DNA of 64,000 bases, taken from Larus michahellis. Taxonomy: Eukaryota > Chordata > Aves > Charadriiformes > Laridae. Below are positions 48,560 through 60,316 of the stretch, in pieces. The number at the start of each line of letters is the position of its first letter. Position 1 is the stretch's first letter. The DNA lies in contig NC_133896.1 in the NCBI RefSeq assembly GCF_964199755.1, positions 103,446,301 to 103,510,300 of the forward strand, given 5' to 3'. A program made the translations under genes and the position numbers. Below the pieces are notes generated by a model. The model saw only the letters and a list, made by a program, of their open reading frames with translations, was not told the DNA's origin and did no database searches.

Positions 48560-51500
48560 ACTTGTCCTGGATGATGTTTCCTTCCCAGCCTTCCTTCTCT
48601 TGCCTTTTGCTCTGCAATTGTAAAGTCATTTCCTCCATTGTACAGATAGGAAAGATGGAGTGTTGAAAAGCACCCAGCCCTGAGCAACCCTAGTGTAACT
48701 TTCAGAGTCAGCCCTAGTTAAAGTAGGGTCAGACTGGACAAAGGGGTAGCCAAAGTGCCCCATCCAAGTGAGATCTTCTGTGATCTTAAGCATAGCCCTA
48801 GGTGGCTATACCAAAAGCAGATGCATCATATTTAGCCAAAAGCGTGTGCATATGGCTTTCAGGAAGGCAGTTCCATTTCAGTATTGGACATGATAGCCAG
48901 AAATTGTCCGATTTCTAAGCAGTTAGCACTCACATTTCCTAGATGTGAAATGGATGATTTTTACAAAACACGTTGAGAAATGTGTTACAAAGGCTACTTC
49001 AGGGATGGCTTGCATTTCGTCTCTTTTTCACTAGGGAAAAAAGTTTCCAGGGCCTTCTGTGCTGGTGACAGATGATGCGGTGCTAATTCTGACACCAGAC
49101 ATCCTCTTGTCAACAGGCAGGGGCTGCAAACCTTCAGAAGATGAGAAAGTGAAGCCTTGCACATCCACCTGACCTAGTTAGAATCCCTCTCTGAGCATTT
49201 GTCAGCTTGCACACCTCAGTGGAAGTCTGCACTTCAGCAGGGGCTACACCCCTTCAGGAGAACTGTTGCAAAGAAACGTGGGGTTCTCCAGGATCCCAGG
49301 GGGAGATTCTGCTCTTGTTTTGTTCAGTTATACTTGGAGTTTGTTTCCTGGCACCCACTCCCCTAATTTGAGGCCAGAGTACTTTAACACTTCTGATTTG
49401 TCTCTGGTTTGTCTTTCATTTCTTTTTTTGTAGGCTTAGAGCTCTGAAGTCTCTTCAAGAAAGAAAAGAAACTACACTGGAAGGTGAGAGCCTTGCATGG
49501 GTCTTGAAAGCCATTTCCGTTCAAACTTTGTTTCATCGTGACGAGTCCGTGTCCAAAATCAAAGCGTGCTTATTACTTCCCAGCACTGTTTTAGTGAAGT
49601 CTGTTCCCAGACTGCAGAGAAGAGGAAGCTGGTAGATCACAGAGGTTTTCAGCCTCTGAGTGAGGTAGTCAACCATCGTGTGCATCTGTGAGGTCCCCAG
49701 CTGGGGAGCTGGTAGTGATACTATGACCACAAATTGCATAAGGTGAGGTTTTGTGTCTTGCTTGCTTACTGTGGCAGAGGTTGCTACTGTAGTTAACCTT
49801 TTAAATATGGCTTTCTTGAGAAAATGGAGCATCTGCTGAAGCTACCGCTTCTTCCAGAAAACCACGACTGTCAATGACTAAGGCATAGACAAAGGGAGCT
49901 GCAAGTTATTTAATTATTTTATTATTATTATTATTAAATGCAATTGAAATGGCATTTCCCAAAGGTTCTGGGCCTCTGCAGAATTTGTGAAAATGCAGCA
50001 AAATGAGGCTAAATCCCTGATGTAAAGTTCAGGTAGTAGACTTCTGGGCGTTAACTACTTTAAAAAGGAAGAAAGAAATTTAGCAGAAGCCACTCTTGTT
50101 TCACCATCCTTCCCATAATCCAGAAACACTACAAAGTAGGCAAGTTTCTTAGTGCACACTAAAAGTCCACAATCCCCTCTCTTTCACTGAGACAGACATT
50201 GTTTTAGAACGGCTTGCACAAGCGAAAATAAATGTAGCGTCTGCGAGTGCAGCCAGAAATCTGTGAATAGTGACTTTAAGGATTACCTTGAGCTCTGTTT
50301 GAAGAACTATTTTCCATGAAATTCAAACACCTGCACACCAGCTGGTGTGAGGTGAAGTAGCTCCGTAGATTTTGATGGTGCTTTTCACCTTTGTGTTAGG
50401 TGAAAAGCTGGCTTTTTGTGACCACAAAGCGAACAGTGCCGAGACCTGAAGAGACATGGTCTCAGTTCCAGGTCTGGGTCAACAGACACCGACGCATCTG
50501 GCTACATGCAGAAATGCTGCGTAGGCAGTAGGTGTGCCTTTTTGTACACCCTACCCCAGCTGAGGGGCAAGTCATCCACAGAAAATATTATTAGCCACAA
50601 TGTCAGATGGAAAGACATAGACAGAGGGTTATTAATAAGTTTAAGAGATCTTTATTAGCCAAGGCAGCTTCATTTTAGGAAGTGTCGAGTCCCGGTGCAT
50701 GTGTCTTGCTGGAATGGACTGGAGAGATTGCCTGTCAGTTACTGTTGGTTTCTAACCGTGATATCATAAAGTTCCTTTTTGTACACCAGTAGTGTGCTTG
50801 TTGAATATGCCTGCCTCTGAATGCCTTTCCCTTTTCCAAAGCTACGGTGTGAAAACTGAGTGTGTGTGATTCACTGCCAGATGACAGCTTTGCGTGTCAG
50901 CCGCAGAGGTGGCTGAGCTGCAGCAAACACCACAACGCTGCTGTTGAGTGGAGTCTCAGTAATGCCACGTGCAGGCGTGTGATGACTAGAAAGTAATGCA
51001 TATGCACTAGATCATCTCAAAATTCTCATCTGAAAAGAGAATTCGAGTTGGTTTACCCGGGAATAAACGCCACTTGGATGAAAACTCAGCTGTCGTACCA
51101 CTAGCTTAAAGCCAGCAAAGTTTTACTCCTCAATTGTGCAAAGTGATCACTCCCACGTTCTCAGTTAAGTCTGGTTACATCTCATGCCAAGTGTATTCTT
51201 TACTCCAAACTTCTGTTGATCAAGTATGTCTCCTGACTAAAATAAATTATACAAGATGCATAATTTATGAGATATATCTATATATATATAAAATCCGTTA
51301 TAACATGAAGTCCTCTGTCTCACAGGCCAAGATTCATAACAGTTAGAAGCTCAGCCTCTTAACAGTGTTTCCAGTACGGATTACCCCCTGTTGCTTTCAT
51401 TATATTACAGTATCTATGGCACTAGTGTTCCATCCATGGGTTCCCAGGGTTGTGTATGTACGTAGGAGAAGGCAGAAAGGAGAACAGGAGTTTGAAGCTT

Positions 51501-54500
51501 GAGTTCAAGCTAGATGGGTAACTGCGGTAGTTAGGAATGTAAAGAGCATGGGAAGATCACCTGTGTGAAACTGAGAAAGTATGAGTGCAGTTGATTCCTG
51601 TGTCTGACTTATGCCACTGACCGGTGTGGATGGAAACATGGGCTTACATGGTTCATAGGCATTTTCCTTTTCATTAGGTGAGCAGGAATTGCGCATGAGC
51701 AGTCCTGGCCCAGTGTAGCCTTTTTTAACGGAAAACAGTGGTTGCCACTTAAAACTCACAGAAAAATTAGATTGTATTGAGGGACATGGGGTTGTTTTCA
51801 TCTCAAGCTTCATGGTTAACGCTGCTGTCCTTTAGGCTCTGGTCACCTTCCTTGGAGATCCTTTTCTGGGTGCTCGTTCAGGTCTCCCTCTCCTGCTCTC
51901 TATGCCTGCCTGAAATCTGCTCCTCTCTCTTCCCTGGCCACCATCTGTGTATCTGTTCCTGTCTCTGTTTCCCATTTACCTGGGCTGACGTTTGTTGATA
52001 TGAAATGGGATAGGGAAGCAGAGCCTTGGAGACCACAGGATGAGGAACCCTGTGCAAGGAGCAGGATGGGGAACAGCCCAGTCAGGGACATGGATGTTTG
52101 CCTCTTCCCTCAACCTGCCTGTGCACCCAGGCTGGTGCTGTGGTCTGGTCCCAGGACTCAGCTCCGGGCTTGCATCCTCTGTCCCTTGGTGAGGACATGG
52201 GATGTCAGGAGACCCAGGAAATGGTACTGCTCACCTGGAGTTTGGAAAGATCTGAGCTGGCAGCACGGGGAATGGCTGGGGTGCAGGGAGCAAGGCTTTG
52301 GTGTGGAGCTTGGCTGCTGAGTCCCAAACCATCCTGCTTCCATCTGTTTGTGCTGCCCCTTTTTCTTCCTGAGTCCAGTGTCTTAACGGTGCAGGTAATG
52401 GAGGTACAGCGGGACCTACGTGGAGCAGCTCAGGCAAACTGAGGAACAAATATTGTCTGTACTCTCTATTTCTTTGTGTTTTGGGGGCATGCCTATAATT
52501 CACAGCCCTGGCCACTCTCCTGGGGGGAAAGCAGCAGGAAACTTAGCAATGTAAGACGATGTCTTTTTCATGGAAGTGCAAGCTCCACTTCTCATATACT
52601 TTTAGCTATAGCACTCCCTTCTGCCCTCTCCTCACTGTCTGTGAGCCTTAAGAGCTGAAATAAGTCTCGGGCTATTGCGGGGACATGGGGGAAAGTATTG
52701 CAAAACAGGTAGGTAGAGAAGCAAGGCTCAGCAAGCTGTTTCTTGATCTAGCACTGTGAAAGTTTGCGGTTTTCCCAGAAGCAGTCCCCCATCTGATAGA
52801 CATTTGGGGCCCAGGAGTTGGCAAATGAATAAGCCTCACGCTATTCTAATTTTTTTTATGTCTTTATAAGGGAGCACAATTGGGGGGGGCAGGGGAGGAG
52901 TACGTGGATAAAGTGAAACTAGGATGGTTGATGTGTTCTACTGTCTAAGAGTGCACTCATCCCATCTAATCTTGTAAGAGGCTTGTGTGCTGTGTGGGTT
53001 GCTCGGGAGGGAGTAACCAGTTACACGTCCCTCCTTTGCAAGAAGAGATTGCAATGAAGAGCAATAACGTGCTTTGCTGGCATTAACAGACCTTCAGCTC
53101 CACAGACTTCACTCTTTTCCTTCCATGTGGGTTTGTGGGCGTAACTGAGAGCTGTACAGCTTTGTTTCTGTTCTTTGGGCTTCCTGTGTGACTATACCTG
53201 TACAGCATGTTTGGTGCAAAAATAGCAAAAGAAAGACAAGATGTAGGAAAATATGTAATGCAGTTGGCCCTTGGACCATGTCTTAGGGAGGCTGCACAGG
53301 TGCTGTACATCTCCCACAGAATGGGCCTATCTGTTCCCTTCAGCGCACTGCCGTGATTGTGTGGTTTCACTGCAAGGTTTAACCCAGTACTGGCTCCTTT
53401 CGGTCACGCACTGAGCACGTATGGTGAATCATGAGACTGCTCTGCTCCCACTGCTGTCCTGCCCCTCCGATAGGATGATACTCTGAAGTCTGGAGACCAT
53501 CCACGGAGCCTAAACACAACTGTTGTTGGGTGCGGTGTCTCAAACGTGACATGATGTTATTGAGAGGTGCACTAGATGATTGAGGTGGACATGTAGCACC
53601 TTAAGTGACACAGTGCAGTCCTTCTGTTCACTAGCCAGTTTTACAGCCAATTGATGGTAGAAATAACTTTTTTCTTTTCCTTCAAAAGGCTGTAAAAACT
53701 GAGCAATGCTGTACTTCATCTGAATGGATTATCTGCACCTTAAAAGGCAGATGGTTTCAGTGTGCACCTTTTGTTTCCCTGCTTCAAAAGGCACAGTCTT
53801 TCAATTTGTTTGCTTAAAGAAAAAAATGAACCTACTGCAGGCTCCTGTGCTTCGCTTTTCTACACTAGCGTGTTTGACGGTAAGGTGGTGAGGTACTTCC
53901 TGTTTATCTACAAAAATCTCATCTTCCAAATCAAACTGGGCTCTCTGGGGATCTCGTTAAGCCAAGGTTCAGCCTTGCCATACAGGTGAAGCAAACCACC
54001 TTAAGATTTCGCTAACCTTTGCATCTCTTGATGGTGCAATACTTCCACATGTGTTTGGTCTAGTTCTAAGTCCCAGTTGCCAGTCATCATTCTGGGGCTG
54101 TCCTGAACAGACCTGCCGGTGCTTTCAGCTCACTGAGGTGACAGAGGGAAAGCTGTACATGCCCAGATGAATGCAGTGCAGAGCTGGTTGGAAACTCAAA
54201 CAGGTAACCTGCCTGACCCCAGCATCCCTCCTCTCCTTCCTGAGGGTCTTTGGACTCTTTCCTGTATGTTCTATGGTACAGGCAGAGTATTGCAAAGCAT
54301 CTTTGAGAACCATATGGTTTCCTGTGTACTTGTTCTCTGGAAGGATGGCCTTTTTATTCTTTCCCTTCTGCCTGCAAGGCCTGTATCTAGGTCGTGGAAA
54401 GCCAAAAGAGAAGTTTCATGCCTTTTGTTCAAATCCATTTAGGCTCTCCATTGAATGGCTGTCCTTGTTTTTCAGTTTAAGAGGTAGAATTGAGGTAGAA

Positions 54501-55975
54501 TCTATTTCAGAGAAACATTTTTTTACTTATTCTGAAAGCTACTTGTAGTCTATGAAAATAACTGTACCTTCATCAGTTGAGCAATAAATGCAATTAAGGG
54601 TTTATTTCTGGACCTATTCATACCTAACTTAATCCAAGTTTCCCAGTCCTTCACCTAAAACCATTAGTCTTTAGTCATACAAAGACTGGCTCACTAAAAC
54701 AAAAAGACCAAACTGAATTTTTCTAGAAGACAGTTTTCTACTACTTTTTTTAATGAGGATTATCAATGTTTTACTGGATTGATAATTTATATATTTAAAA
54801 AGAAATCCAAATATCAACATATCTAATGGCCTGAACCAACAACTTGGTGCAGAAACAATTACCATGGATTTTTATCCACACAGATACTGTGACTGAGTTC
54901 AAAGGTTGAGGAGTGGCAGAGCACACATAAACGTAATAAACCACCTAGCTTACCAAAATAGCAGGACGAATGCATATGTTCTTAACAGCTTTGGTGTTAG
55001 CTGGAATGATACCAAGATGAAATATGAAGATAGAAGAGCGTCGCTTTCTTCCATTAACTTGAGTGCAAATCATCCGGTGTGTTACGTGCAGCCTAAGCTA
55101 AGACCTAGTACATCCTTCCTTTTCAACTGTGGTGCAATTTTTTAGCCAAGTTAAAGACTCTCTGCGTGCTGCTGTAAAGCTCTGGTGCAAATATCGCTAA
55201 GACTAATTTTGAAGAGCATTATTTTGCAAAAGCAGATGCATGGTATCCACCTAGAGTTGAATAAGAGGTGCAGAAGAAGGGTGTGAGCATTCTTTTCAAA
55301 CTTCAAATGGCACCTTGGTCTTTACTTCCTTTTTATCTTCTTTCCTGTAAACCTCAGCATGAAGCATAATCACTTTTTTTGTGCCAGTGTTGGGAGCTTA
55401 GAGTGATAGTTATACACAGTTATTTGTGAACAAATATTTTTTATTTTGACCGGGATCAGTCATTGCTGTTCATTTGTTACTTCCACTGATTCATCATGGA
55501 CAAAAGCAATACGCAATAATTTAGCTAACTTAGAAAAACAGTGTGTGCTATATTTCAATATTTGCTCACATGTTATTTGTGAGAATTCTTTGTAAAAGGA
55601 AAACAACCATCTCCTCCTTCCTTGTCTTCCACAAAAAACAAACATACACACACGCAAGTATTCACTTGATTTTGGTTAATAATAGCTTTAGACATTCATG
55701 GTGCTCAAAGAACTTTGAAAGGAGATCAAGTAAACTGGAATGACAAACTAAATCCTTGGAAGGATGTTCTTAGAAGCTTAGAGAAAAATTCTCCCACAAA
55801 CATTCTTAGCTTTTACTTGGGAGAAATTAACCTGACTCAAATTCCTCACAGATTCATTTTAAATGTTTCTATCCTAGGAAAAACTTCCCCTTCTCCTCTT
55901 TGTCTATATTCAAATCGTAATGAAATCAAAGTCAGACTAGAAGCAGAATCCTGTAAAAAGGAAAAATAAGAAAGC
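48560..55975. other. Intergenic region 3' of BTLA, no gene recognised
   Basis: AT-rich DNA with a TTA/ATT simple repeat at about 49910-49940 and an AT dinucleotide-rich stretch at 51265-51292. A short exon-like segment (49439-49482) is reported as a finding. Moderately GC-rich sequence at 52000-52440 has open frames without domains. Confidence 0.45.
49910..49938. repeat. (TTA)n-type simple repeat
   Basis: About ten units of TTA/ATT with small interruptions, ordinary microsatellite. Confidence 0.8.
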
Positions 55976-55987
55976 TGACTGTTTGTT

Positions 55988-55993
55988 TTTATT
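55988..55993 (-). terminator. BTLA: Candidate BTLA polyadenylation signal
   Basis: AATAAA on the minus strand 210 bases after the BTLA stop codon. Another AATAAA overlaps the region immediately after the stop (about 56203-56198) and a third lies at 55445-55440, so the 3' end is uncertain. Confidence 0.45.
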
Positions 55994-56202
55994 CCCCCAC
56001 TTAAGAGACAAACACACAGTGCAAATACCCACCCATCGGCACAGGCTGTGTTTTGAATTCTGTCATTACACGGGAGCATCCGCAGGTTCTTCTTGACAAA
56101 AGGGAAGTTTTCCCAGAAGAGAGAGGGACAACATCCTGGAAGGAAGCTAGAACTGGGACTGCATGCAAAATGGTTGCCTGGACAAGTCCTTGCCACATTT
56201 AT

Positions 56203-56544
56203 TTATCTATTTACATTAATGGAGGCATATTCTGTAAATTCATTTTCTACAGTTAGTTCCCTTCTCTGGCATCTTTCCGCAGAAGCTGAATGATTTAGTG
56301 CAGCATATGTGAGGACATCTGGGCTTTCAAGCAAAACTGGGGTGGAAGGAATAACAGGATCATTGCGAAGTGCATGAGGTGCTGTCCTCTGAGGGTTCCA
56401 GGGAGGGACATCATTGTCATAAATTGCATTGTCATGCAAGACCTGCAGTGGGCTAGCCATGGAGCAATAGTAAAGTGAAGAGCTTTCTTCTGAAGCTTGA
56501 GTTGTCCCAGCAGCGTGGGATGGAGCAGCTGCTGGACTTCTGAC
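56203..56544 (-). CDS. BTLA: BTLA terminal exon: ITIM/ITSM signalling tail
   Basis: A phase-0 exon starting after TTTTCTGCAG (AG at 56546-56545) and ending at TAA 56205-56203. Motifs in order are IYDND (YxN, Grb2-type; Tyr codon 56421-56419), LTYAAL (ITIM, 56313-56296) and TEYASI (ITSM, 56235-56218), with the end nine residues after the ITSM tyrosine start. This order matches the mammalian BTLA tail, where the ITIM and ITSM recruit SHP-1/SHP-2. An extra LYYCSM segment precedes the first motif. Confidence 0.93.
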   Translation of the reverse strand, partial: VRSPAAAPSHAAGTTQASEESSSLYYCSMASPLQVLHDNAIYDNDVPPWNPQRTAPHALRNDPVIPSTPVLLESPDVLTYAALNHSASAERCQRRELTVENEFTEYASINVNR

Positions 56545-59500
56545 CTGCAGAAAAGAGAACAGGGTACAGCTCCTGTGCTCCTGCTAAATAAGAGGTGTGC
56601 AAGATTTTGTTCAAGTTGCTTTATCCCCTTAAAACTGCTTATGAGCACAGGTGAATTGGATTCACCTGGTCACCGGATTTCCTATTGATCTTTGAAATAA
56701 AGTCAGAAATCATTCTTGTGTCTCCTGTCTTTCTTGTATCTCCTGTCTTTCTCCATTTTCCTTTCCAAACCCTCATGTCTTTTGTTGTAAGATACCGACT
56801 TAAGGCAAAACTGATTTATTATTTTGAGAGCTCTTCTGTGCCACTCATTCAAGGCTTTCCCTTCTCAGTTTACGAAATCTTTCTTTTTTTCACCTCCAAA
56901 CCCCAGACTACCTTTCCCTCATTGCCCCTTTTCCTGATCTCTTGCTTCTTATCCTCTTTGTCTAACTATTTTCCAAATAAATCTTTTTTCTTCTCCAAAA
57001 TCTGCAAATTCCTCTATTAATATGTTTTCTAATACACAGTTTTGTTCTCGGTACGTGGCTATGCAGGATGTGGTCAGGTTTTGGTGATGGAAAAATTTAA
57101 ACATACCAGGCTCTCTTGTCTCTCTTGGGTTAATGGAGTTCTCTTTTGATCTGCTGGGTAAAAGAAAAAAGAAAGATGTTTCAATAAATCAGCATTGAGA
57201 AGGCGCCTTTCTGCTTATGGAGGTAGTATTAATTACTATAGGAGTCCTTGCCTTGTTGAGCGGACCTCAAAGAATAAAAAGCTATTCGCAAACTGGATTT
57301 GGGAATAATTATTCTGACAAAAGATAACGAACACAGAATGATATATTTATAGAATAAGTTTCTGTGTTCCATGGAGCTCCTCTGAGCAGGAGCAGAAAAA
57401 ATCCTAGTATGTTTGTGGCCAGTTTTCTTTGTGTTCAGTGAAATGGGTGGGGAGAAAAAGGCACGGAAAATCCCAAAGCCATCCTATGAGCAAACATGTT
57501 AACTTTTATTGGAAGATGAAATAATTTAATTTTCCTAAAATTTAAAAACAAAAATCCATGGGATTATAATAGGCAAATGTGAGATCGCTTAAATTAAGAT
57601 ATGGTTCCATGCTTCATTTAGGGCATGGCAGCTATGTTAGAGTTCCTGTAAAGGAGGAGTGATTAATACTGTAATTATTTGATAATATGGAGGGCAAACT
57701 AGGAATAGAAAATGTAACTGGATAGAGTTTGACTGCATTTGCATGGCTAAAACTCCTATTTATTTCTAAATTGATTATTTGCAAAACAGGAGAAAATTTC
57801 CAACTGTTATAAAGTCTGAAGCTTTTATTTGTTCTTACTTTACTTCCATTCTTCTCTCTCTGAAAGGGAACAATACACGGGGCAAATTAAAATCTTAAAG
57901 ATCCGTTATCCTAACTGGCACACTCGACAAGTACGTCTCAGCAGTAAATTGTGGTAATTACTACGGGATTTTCACAGAGCTTTGGATGCAACTTTTGTGA
58001 AGCTGTGAAAAGCAATGGAGTAAAAATGCATACTAGGCAACGGTTAGATGGTAAAGCTACTTACCATGGTCCCTCCTTAGACACCAAAACATGCACACGA
58101 CGATGAATGGACAACATAGACCCACGGATGCTGAAGCATAAATAATGTGCAATATCTTGTATTTTCCAGATTCTTTGGGCTCTTCTGAGATGCTAGTGGT
58201 ATCTAAAATTGCATTAGCATATATCAGCATGGAGAAATATTTGACTGGCTTTTTTTTTTTTTTAGCATTAGGTGTTTCTGATGCAACTGGCTTCTTGATG
58301 TACTTAAACATTCTGTAACTTTGGTACAGCATGTCATGAGATAACCTTATCTCCATGGGCATTCTACAAAGTATGAAGATACTGGAAGGCAAAGTGCGCA
58401 GGAAAGAGTAATTGATGCATGCTGCATGACAGAAGGCTGGCAGAGGCAAAAAAAGGGTTGGAATTAGAGCACTGCCCTGAACTTCCAATACATTTCTGCA
58501 ACTGTAATTGTGAATAATAACCAACTGTGAGTAAAACCCGTACTTCAGGCTGTGTTAAAGTGGTGGTATAGCATGATTCCTAACACTTTTGTAAGTATAA
58601 GCCATATACCACTGGGCAATTAAAGAGCGTGTCAGAAGCATAGCGTGTACCACCAGGAGGTAACTTGATCAGCTTTGTCCCTTTTATGCTGAATGCTGGG
58701 CAGTTCCAGCCTTGAAAACTGTGACCCTTGAGAGAGTGTATCTTGTTCAGGTGGGAAGGAAGCAATTGTTGTTTAGCAATGAGTTTAAATTTGCCTTGAC
58801 TGCACAAAACACTCTAACCAGAGATTCATAGCAATACTGATTAGTTCCTTTCTCTTAAAGAGGAAATAAGAATCAGAACTTACTTTCTGGTGAAATTGTG
58901 ATAACGTTCGCAGACTTTTCTGAAAGAGAAAAGCAAAACAGGGAAATGAAAGAGCAACCTGACATTTTGTACTGCTGTTGTGTTCTCTACCCTGCATACT
59001 GAAGTCTTGAGAAGGCCCCACTTCAACCTGCTGATGGAAGAGGGAACAAAATGCAACAAGCAAATGGTAGAGTGTTTTGGGGGGAGGGGGAATGACGTGC
59101 TGGTCTCCCACTGCCAGCAGAGTAATTCTATCTTTCAGACCTCTTTGGCATTCAAGTAAGTAGATCAGCAGAACATATTTCAAAGGAAACTTGCATCATG
59201 AGCTGGGCATATACCATGTCTGCTAGTACAGACATAAATTTGGATGTTGCTCCTTCTGTTGCAGCATTTCGTGTGGCAATAAGCAAGGTTTTGAAGTTCA
59301 TTTACTTACCAGGAGAGGAACTGACAACAGAACAACCTTACCAACTCAGCTGCCTGGAGTCAGTAGAACACTACGGCCACACAGCTCACTTTCTAGCTGC
59401 AGAGCAACATTGAGGAGCGCAGACGTAGCTCGTCATAATCTAGACTTTGGCATGTCAACTGCCTAAGTCCATTTGAAGGCCTCACTCACCCTTAAGATCA

Positions 59501-60316
59501 TTTCAAGCTAATGTAACCTTTCTTGCTCTTGAACTTCTTGGGGTACAAAATTATACTTTCTCTCTGTTTGTTGCAAGAGAGATCATTCTCAACAAGATGC
59601 TTGAATTGCTTCGTCCTCTTTACTGTTATGTGGCCTCATCAACTGCTATTACATGACCATTTGCAACCTGTCTAGTCCATGTGATGTATAACCAGGCTGT
59701 CCTCGAACAATCTTTTTTTGTTCCAATAAATGTTTTTTAATTATCAAATGGTCCACTAATGGCTGTTTGGTGTTGGCAGCTTTGTTTTCCTCTTCCAGAT
59801 CCTCCTGTTATTTATTTATTTTGTTCTTTCCTTTTGTTTCTGTCCTACCAAGAGGCAGGATAGAAGCATGAAGAAGGTGGTAGGTGCCAGCACAATTGTG
59901 CTACCAGTCAAACATGTTGGGAGAAGCCATCATCCAGCATGCATGAGCTTTTCTGTACATGGCATCCTTCTGTTTAAAAGGGTACTTTCATAATATAGAG
60001 GCCTCACCTTCAACAATAACCTCTATTCCATGGCTCACAGTGGAAAGATTGTCCTCTATTGCTTGACAACGATAACATCCACTGTCGTTCTGATGAGCTG
60101 AGAAAACCTCCAAAGTAAACATGTTGGACTCCCATTGTGCTTTGCCCTCCTTCAGCGGCACACATGTATCCACCTCCACCTTGCACCACTGCATGACTGG
60201 CTTTTTCTTGCAGTAACGAACTGGACAACGTATAATCAAAGAGTTCCCGACATTAATTTTGTACTGGGAGTGTCTGTTAACTTGAATTTCAACTAGACAA
60301 TTGGTGGCATTAAATC
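56203..60316 (-). CDS. BTLA: BTLA, B- and T-lymphocyte attenuator (partial, signal exon not found)
   Basis: Inhibitory Ig-superfamily receptor of lymphocytes; in mammals it binds HVEM (TNFRSF14) and recruits SHP-1/SHP-2. Five minus-strand exons are seen: 60008-60316 (Ig), 58884-58919, 58065-58202 (membrane), 57107-57153 and 56203-56544 (signalling tail). All junctions have GT/AG borders and compatible phases (1,1,1,0). They total 872 nt, which with one base from a preceding phase-1 exon gives 290 codons plus stop. Six cysteines of the single Ig domain match the three-disulfide BTLA pattern. The tail has YxN, ITIM and ITSM motifs in the order known for mammalian BTLA. Convergent with CD200, as in mammals. 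The signal-peptide exon is outside the window or unrecognised. Confidence 0.93.
57107..57153 (-). CDS. BTLA: BTLA exon: proximal cytoplasmic segment
   Basis: A 47-nt exon entering in phase 1 and leaving in phase 0, with the donor CCTG|GTATGT. The acceptor is a tandem CAGCAG (57157-57152), so splicing at either AG gives a protein with or without one alanine. It encodes a polar, Gln/Arg-rich piece (DQKRTPLTQERQESL). Mammalian BTLA has a similarly short exon at this position. Confidence 0.82.
58065..58202 (-). CDS. BTLA: BTLA exon: stalk and transmembrane helix
   Basis: A 138-nt phase 1-1 exon, from the acceptor AATTTTAG ending at 58203 to the donor CATG|GTAAGT. It encodes a Ser/Glu-rich stalk (TTSISEEPKESGKYK), a hydrophobic helix (ILHIIYASASVGLCCPFIVV and CMFWC) and a basic stop-transfer LRRDH. 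Four cysteines in or next to the membrane segment are possible palmitoylation sites (inference). Confidence 0.9.
58884..58919 (-). CDS. BTLA: BTLA exon: short membrane-proximal stalk
   Basis: A 36-nt phase 1-1 exon bounded by TCTCTTTCAG and GAAA|GTAAGT, coding for about twelve residues (KSANVITISPE core). It keeps the frame between the Ig exon and membrane exon. Being a multiple of three, it could be skipped without a frameshift. The call rests on two strong splice sites and phase agreement, not on sequence homology. Confidence 0.8.
60008..60316 (-). CDS. BTLA: BTLA exon: extracellular Ig domain
   Basis: A 309-nt phase 1-1 exon, from the acceptor TTCTCTTCCAG (AG at 60318-60317) to the donor TTGAAG|GTGAGG (GT at 60007-60006). 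One compact Ig domain has cysteines in TNCLVE, RCPVRYC, QWCKVEVDTC and GCYRC: six in total, spaced like the three disulfides of mammalian BTLA. The DSGCYRC F-strand is typical of Ig folds. The ATN site near the start is an N-glycosylation candidate. In mammals this domain binds HVEM. Confidence 0.93.

Larger units (their letters stand above)
56545..60007 (-). other. BTLA: BTLA introns
   Basis: Introns at 56545-57106, 57154-58064, 58203-58883 and 58920-60007. A 14-base T run at 58249-58262 lies upstream of the membrane exon on the plus strand. A plus-strand open frame at 59198-59413 and a plus-strand AATAAA near 59725 have no recognised meaning. Confidence 0.6.

Noticed and set aside
52000-52442. 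Overlapping plus-strand frames in GC-richer sequence
   Set aside because: Several frames are open at once on both strands, which is typical of GC-rich non-coding DNA.
59198-59413. Plus-strand 71-codon frame followed by an AATAAA near 59725
   Set aside because: No homology or poly(A) tail to suggest a processed pseudogene, and it lies in a BTLA intron.
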